Below, in pieces: positions 61,576-64,000 of a stretch of DNA of 64,000 bases. Source of the stretch: Sphingomonas faeni (GTDB taxonomy: Bacteria; Pseudomonadota; Alphaproteobacteria; Sphingomonadales; Sphingomonadaceae); assembly GCF_030817315.1 (NCBI RefSeq), contig NZ_JAUSZF010000001.1, positions 754,001 to 818,000 on the forward strand, in the 5' to 3' direction. A model generated the notes under the pieces. It saw nothing but the letters and a program-made list of their open reading frames with translations, made no database searches and was not told the DNA's origin. Made by a program: the position numbers and the translations under genes. The first letter of the stretch is position 1. Each line of letters begins with the position of its first letter.

Positions 61576-62631
61576 CTGGAATCCGTTCGCGCGCTGGCGG
61601 CGGACTGGGATCGCAGCAACGGGGAAGAGGCGTTTCCTGCCGATCGCGTCGCTGCCTTGCACGCCGCGGGCGCGCTCTCGGTCTTTGTCGACGTGTCGAC
61701 ACCTGAGCGCATCGACGGACTGGTCGACGTGTTGCGTGCGATCGGTGGTGCCGACCTCAGTCTCGGTCGTGTGTTCGAGGGCCATGTGAACGCAGCACAG
61801 CTTGTCTCGGCGTACGGTGACGACGCGCAGCGGCGGGCGTTGGCGGATGACCTCGACGCCGGTCGCGTATTCGGCGTCTGGAACACGGAGCCTACGCCGG
61901 GCCTGTCGATCCGACAGAAGGGACCCGATCGGTGGACGCTCGAAGGGCGCAAGAGCTTCGCGACCGGGGCAGGGCATCTCGATCGGATTCTGGTCACCGC
62001 GCGCGATGCGACCGGTGGCAAGCAACTCGTGCTGGTCCCGATCGCGGGCGAAACAGCACGCGCCGACAATAGCGGCTGGCAGGTCCGGGGCATGCGGGGC
62101 ACGTGCAGCGGGCTGTTCGACTTCTCCGACATGCCGATCGGTCCCGAGGGGATCATCGGCGCGCCCGACGTGTACGAGACCGAGCCGCGATTCAGCGCGG
62201 GCGCGTGGCGGTTCACGGCGGTTCAGCTCGGCGCGGTAGAGGCGCTGGTGCGGCATCTGCGCGATCATCTGGTCGCAACCGGCAAGGGCGACGATCCCAT
62301 CCAGCGCGCCCGGTTCGCGACCTGCCTGACCGAGACGCGCAGCGCTGGGCTATGGGTCCGCCGCGCTGCGCATCTTGCGGAAACGCAGGCAGCAGAGGCG
62401 ATCCCGTTCGTGCTGATGACCCGCGGTATCGTCGAGGAGGCGGGGTTGAAGACCATGGAGGCAGCCGCGCGGTCGGTCGGCACCGCGTCGTTCTTTGCCG
62501 CCAGCAGGATCGACCGGATCACGCGCGATCTCGGCCTGTATCTCCGTCAGCCGGTGCCCGACCAGGCGCGCGACCGGGCGGCGGCGGCGTGGCTCGAGGA
62601 TGACTGCTGGGGCGACGATCGGTGGTGGTAG
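61576..62631 (+). CDS. Acyl-CoA dehydrogenase-like protein
   Basis: About 351 residues resembling acyl-CoA dehydrogenase (FAD-dependent alpha,beta-desaturation of acyl thioesters): RKSFATGAGHLDRILVTARD, RGTCSGLFDFSDMPI and LRQPVPDQARDRAA. Residues upstream of the only standard start (TTG 61657) are clearly homologous (SVRALAADWDRSNGEEAF), so translation must begin earlier. No ATG, GTG or TTG is in frame there; CTG 61576 is listed as the least bad choice, and 61522 (CTG) or 61513 (ATT) are alternatives. The usual catalytic Glu is hard to place, so activity is uncertain. Its stop overlaps the next gene. Confidence 0.7.
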   Translation: MESVRALAADWDRSNGEEAFPADRVAALHAAGALSVFVDVSTPERIDGLVDVLRAIGGADLSLGRVFEGHVNAAQLVSAYGDDAQRRALADDLDAGRVFGVWNTEPTPGLSIRQKGPDRWTLEGRKSFATGAGHLDRILVTARDATGGKQLVLVPIAGETARADNSGWQVRGMRGTCSGLFDFSDMPIGPEGIIGAPDVYETEPRFSAGAWRFTAVQLGAVEALVRHLRDHLVATGKGDDPIQRARFATCLTETRSAGLWVRRAAHLAETQAAEAIPFVLMTRGIVEEAGLKTMEAAARSVGTASFFAASRIDRITRDLGLYLRQPVPDQARDRAAAAWLEDDCWGDDRWW

Positions 62632-63371
62632 CGCCAGGCCATCGCGCCTGGAGCACTCTCTTCCGTCGAGCTCGACCGATATCGGCAAGGACCGCGGCGA
62701 GGGAGGGCCCCTGGTTGATCTTGGCGCCGCATCCCGATGACGAGACGCTCGGCTGCGGCGCGCTGATCGCGGCGATTTCGGCAGAGGGTGGGAAAGCTTA
62801 TACCGCGTTCGTCACCGATGGCGCGGGGTCGCATCCCGACGCCGCCGGCTGGAGCCGCAAGCGGATCGCTGCCCTGCGTCGGACCGAAGCCGCGGGAGCG
62901 TTGCACATTTTGGGCGGTGGAGTTCCCCTCCATCTCGACTGGCCCGATGCGAAGCCCCCCAAACCGGGCGATCCAATGTTCGAACGGACGGCGGATCGGT
63001 TGGCGGCGTGGTGCCGTGCACGAAATATCCGCCGGATCGCGGTCACCTGGGACGGCGAACCGCATTGCGATCATGAAGCCGCCGCTGCCTTGGCGGGCGC
63101 CGTCGCGGACCGAACTACCGTTCGACTCTACCAGTATCTCGTCTGGGGCTGGACCGTCGCGGATGTCGCCCGACGTATCCGCAATCGTCGCGCTGTGTCG
63201 ATCGACACCAGCGCGAGGCGACCGCAGCAACGCCGCGCAATGGCGTGCCACCGGAGCCAGCGCGGCGGTCGCATCGTCGGCGCCGCTGAGAACTTCCGTC
63301 TTCCCGACTTTATGCTCCGGTTGCTCGATCGACCGGCTACCCTTTTGCTGGAGATACCCCGTGCGACGTGA
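62622..63371 (+). CDS. PIG-L family deacetylase
   Basis: This zinc-dependent N-acetyl-sugar deacetylase has 249 residues and the motif LAPHPDDETLGCGAL with the metal-binding His/Asp, and EPHCDHEAAA near residue 150. It probably removes an acetyl group from a GlcNAc-type substrate. Starts at GTG 62622 inside the stop of the previous gene. It overlaps the next methyltransferase, and the order acyl-CoA dehydrogenase, PIG-L, NodS-like methyltransferase is a known sphingomonad/rhizobial cluster from memory, suggesting modification of a lipo- or amino-sugar. Confidence 0.85.
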   Translation: MVVAPGHRAWSTLFRRARPISARTAAREGPWLILAPHPDDETLGCGALIAAISAEGGKAYTAFVTDGAGSHPDAAGWSRKRIAALRRTEAAGALHILGGGVPLHLDWPDAKPPKPGDPMFERTADRLAAWCRARNIRRIAVTWDGEPHCDHEAAAALAGAVADRTTVRLYQYLVWGWTVADVARRIRNRRAVSIDTSARRPQQRRAMACHRSQRGGRIVGAAENFRLPDFMLRLLDRPATLLLEIPRAT

Positions 63372-63951
63372 ACACTCGATCGAGCCTGCGTATTTCGAAG
63401 CGCTCTACAAGGACAAGGGTGATCCCTGGGACTTCGAAACCAGCGAATACGAAGCCGAGAAATATGCCGAGACGCTTGCTGCAATGCCGGCTACTCGCTT
63501 CGATCGCGTGCTGGAAGTCGGGTGCGCGAACGGCGTACTGACCGCGCAACTCGGGCCACGCTGCGAGACCCTGCTGGCGGTCGACGTATCCGAAACCGCG
63601 CTGGCTTCTGCGCGGGCACGGTGTGCGGACCAGCCGAACGTCACGATCGAACAGCGCCGCCTGCCCGACGAAGCACCCGAAGGCTGCTTCGATCTCGTGC
63701 TGCTGTCGGAGGTCGTCTATTACTGGGATAGCGCCGACATCATCCGGCTCGCAGGCTATCTGCGCGGTGCGGTAACGTCAGGCGGGTATGTGATGCTGGT
63801 CCACTGGATCGGCGAGACCGATTATCCCAAAAGCGGGGACGAGGCCGTTGCCGAACTGCACGCTGCGCTCGATGATCGCGTCACGGTCGTTCGCAGCGAT
63901 CGGCACGAGGCGTACCGGCTCGATCTCTGGCGGCTGGAAGGTGCGGGTTAG
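63361..63951 (+). CDS. NodS-like SAM-dependent methyltransferase
   Basis: 196 residues from GTG 63361 (VRREHSIEPAYFEALYKDKG). Class I methyltransferase: VLEVGCANGVLTAQL (motif I), CFDLVLLSEVVYYWDSADII and GGYVMLVHWIG. This combination is that of the NodS/N-methyltransferase group, which N-methylates amino sugars of Nod factors in rhizobia; here it probably methylates the amine exposed by the PIG-L enzyme. It overlaps the PIG-L end. No acyltransferase is seen, but the window ends soon after. Confidence 0.82.
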   Translation: MRREHSIEPAYFEALYKDKGDPWDFETSEYEAEKYAETLAAMPATRFDRVLEVGCANGVLTAQLGPRCETLLAVDVSETALASARARCADQPNVTIEQRRLPDEAPEGCFDLVLLSEVVYYWDSADIIRLAGYLRGAVTSGGYVMLVHWIGETDYPKSGDEAVAELHAALDDRVTVVRSDRHEAYRLDLWRLEGAG

Positions 63952-64000
63952 GCGGATCAGTGACTGCGCTTCCCGGATTGCGAGGGGTAGGGTCGCGAAG

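Overview
The window looks like the chromosome of a Sphingomonas-type alphaproteobacterium. It is GC-rich, carries short palindromic repeats typical of sphingomonads (the Leu-Ser-Glu-Val-Glu-Gly type and GC-rich REP-like pairs) between genes, and has mostly sphingomonad-like housekeeping genes. No rRNA gene, CRISPR array or insertion sequence was seen. All family calls come from reading the sequence; no database search was run.

Left chromosomal part (1-33980). It opens with a siroheme/sulfite-reduction operon read leftwards (cobA, a DUF2849 gene, and cysI running off the left edge). Next come astD, selO, an alpha/beta hydrolase, an SDR oxidoreductase, a GH130 protein, a GT4 glycosyltransferase, a nitronate monooxygenase, a LysE exporter, a 2-hydroxyacid dehydrogenase, a thiolase and a prepilin peptidase. 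The outer-membrane assembly pair tamA-tamB follows; here a one-base frameshift in tamA fuses the two into one reading frame. After that come a Baeyer-Villiger-type monooxygenase and a signalling block: an EAL protein, a TPR-containing histidine kinase and a CheY-like regulator. The block ends with a methyltransferase, comF, grxC, a nitrilase-family amidase and a DUF1178 gene.

Integrated element (about 33993-60706, 26.7 kb). A tyrosine integrase lies just inside the left end. The last 14 bases of a tRNA-Ser(UGA) gene (60693-60782) are repeated exactly at 33993-34006, giving convincing attachment sites. The element carries an AlpA regulator, small overlapping genes and a split primase-polymerase/VapE-type replication gene. 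It also has an iteron region with a 58-bp inverted duplication that looks like a replication origin. Its defence cargo is a Thoeris operon: thsA (SIR2 plus SLOG) followed by three different TIR genes. Further cargo includes AT-richer membrane proteins, a nuclease-like protein, an RX4H (HEPN-like) protein, a Rha/KilA-C phage regulator, many small secreted or unknown proteins, two tandem paralogues and a second AlpA regulator. At the right end is a lone 1360-residue tail tape-measure protein with an M23 peptidase domain. No capsid, portal, terminase or other tail gene was recognised. The layout fits a P4-like or PICI-like phage satellite, or a heavily eroded prophage, carrying anti-phage defence.

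Right chromosomal part (60693-64000). After the tRNA come two small conserved-looking genes and a compact operon encoding an acyl-CoA dehydrogenase-like protein, a PIG-L deacetylase and a NodS-like methyltransferase.

The strongest leads are the three-TIR Thoeris operon, the inverted iteron array, the orphan tape-measure gene, the two frameshifts (tamA and the VapE gene) and the decayed tandem copies of the selO 3' end.
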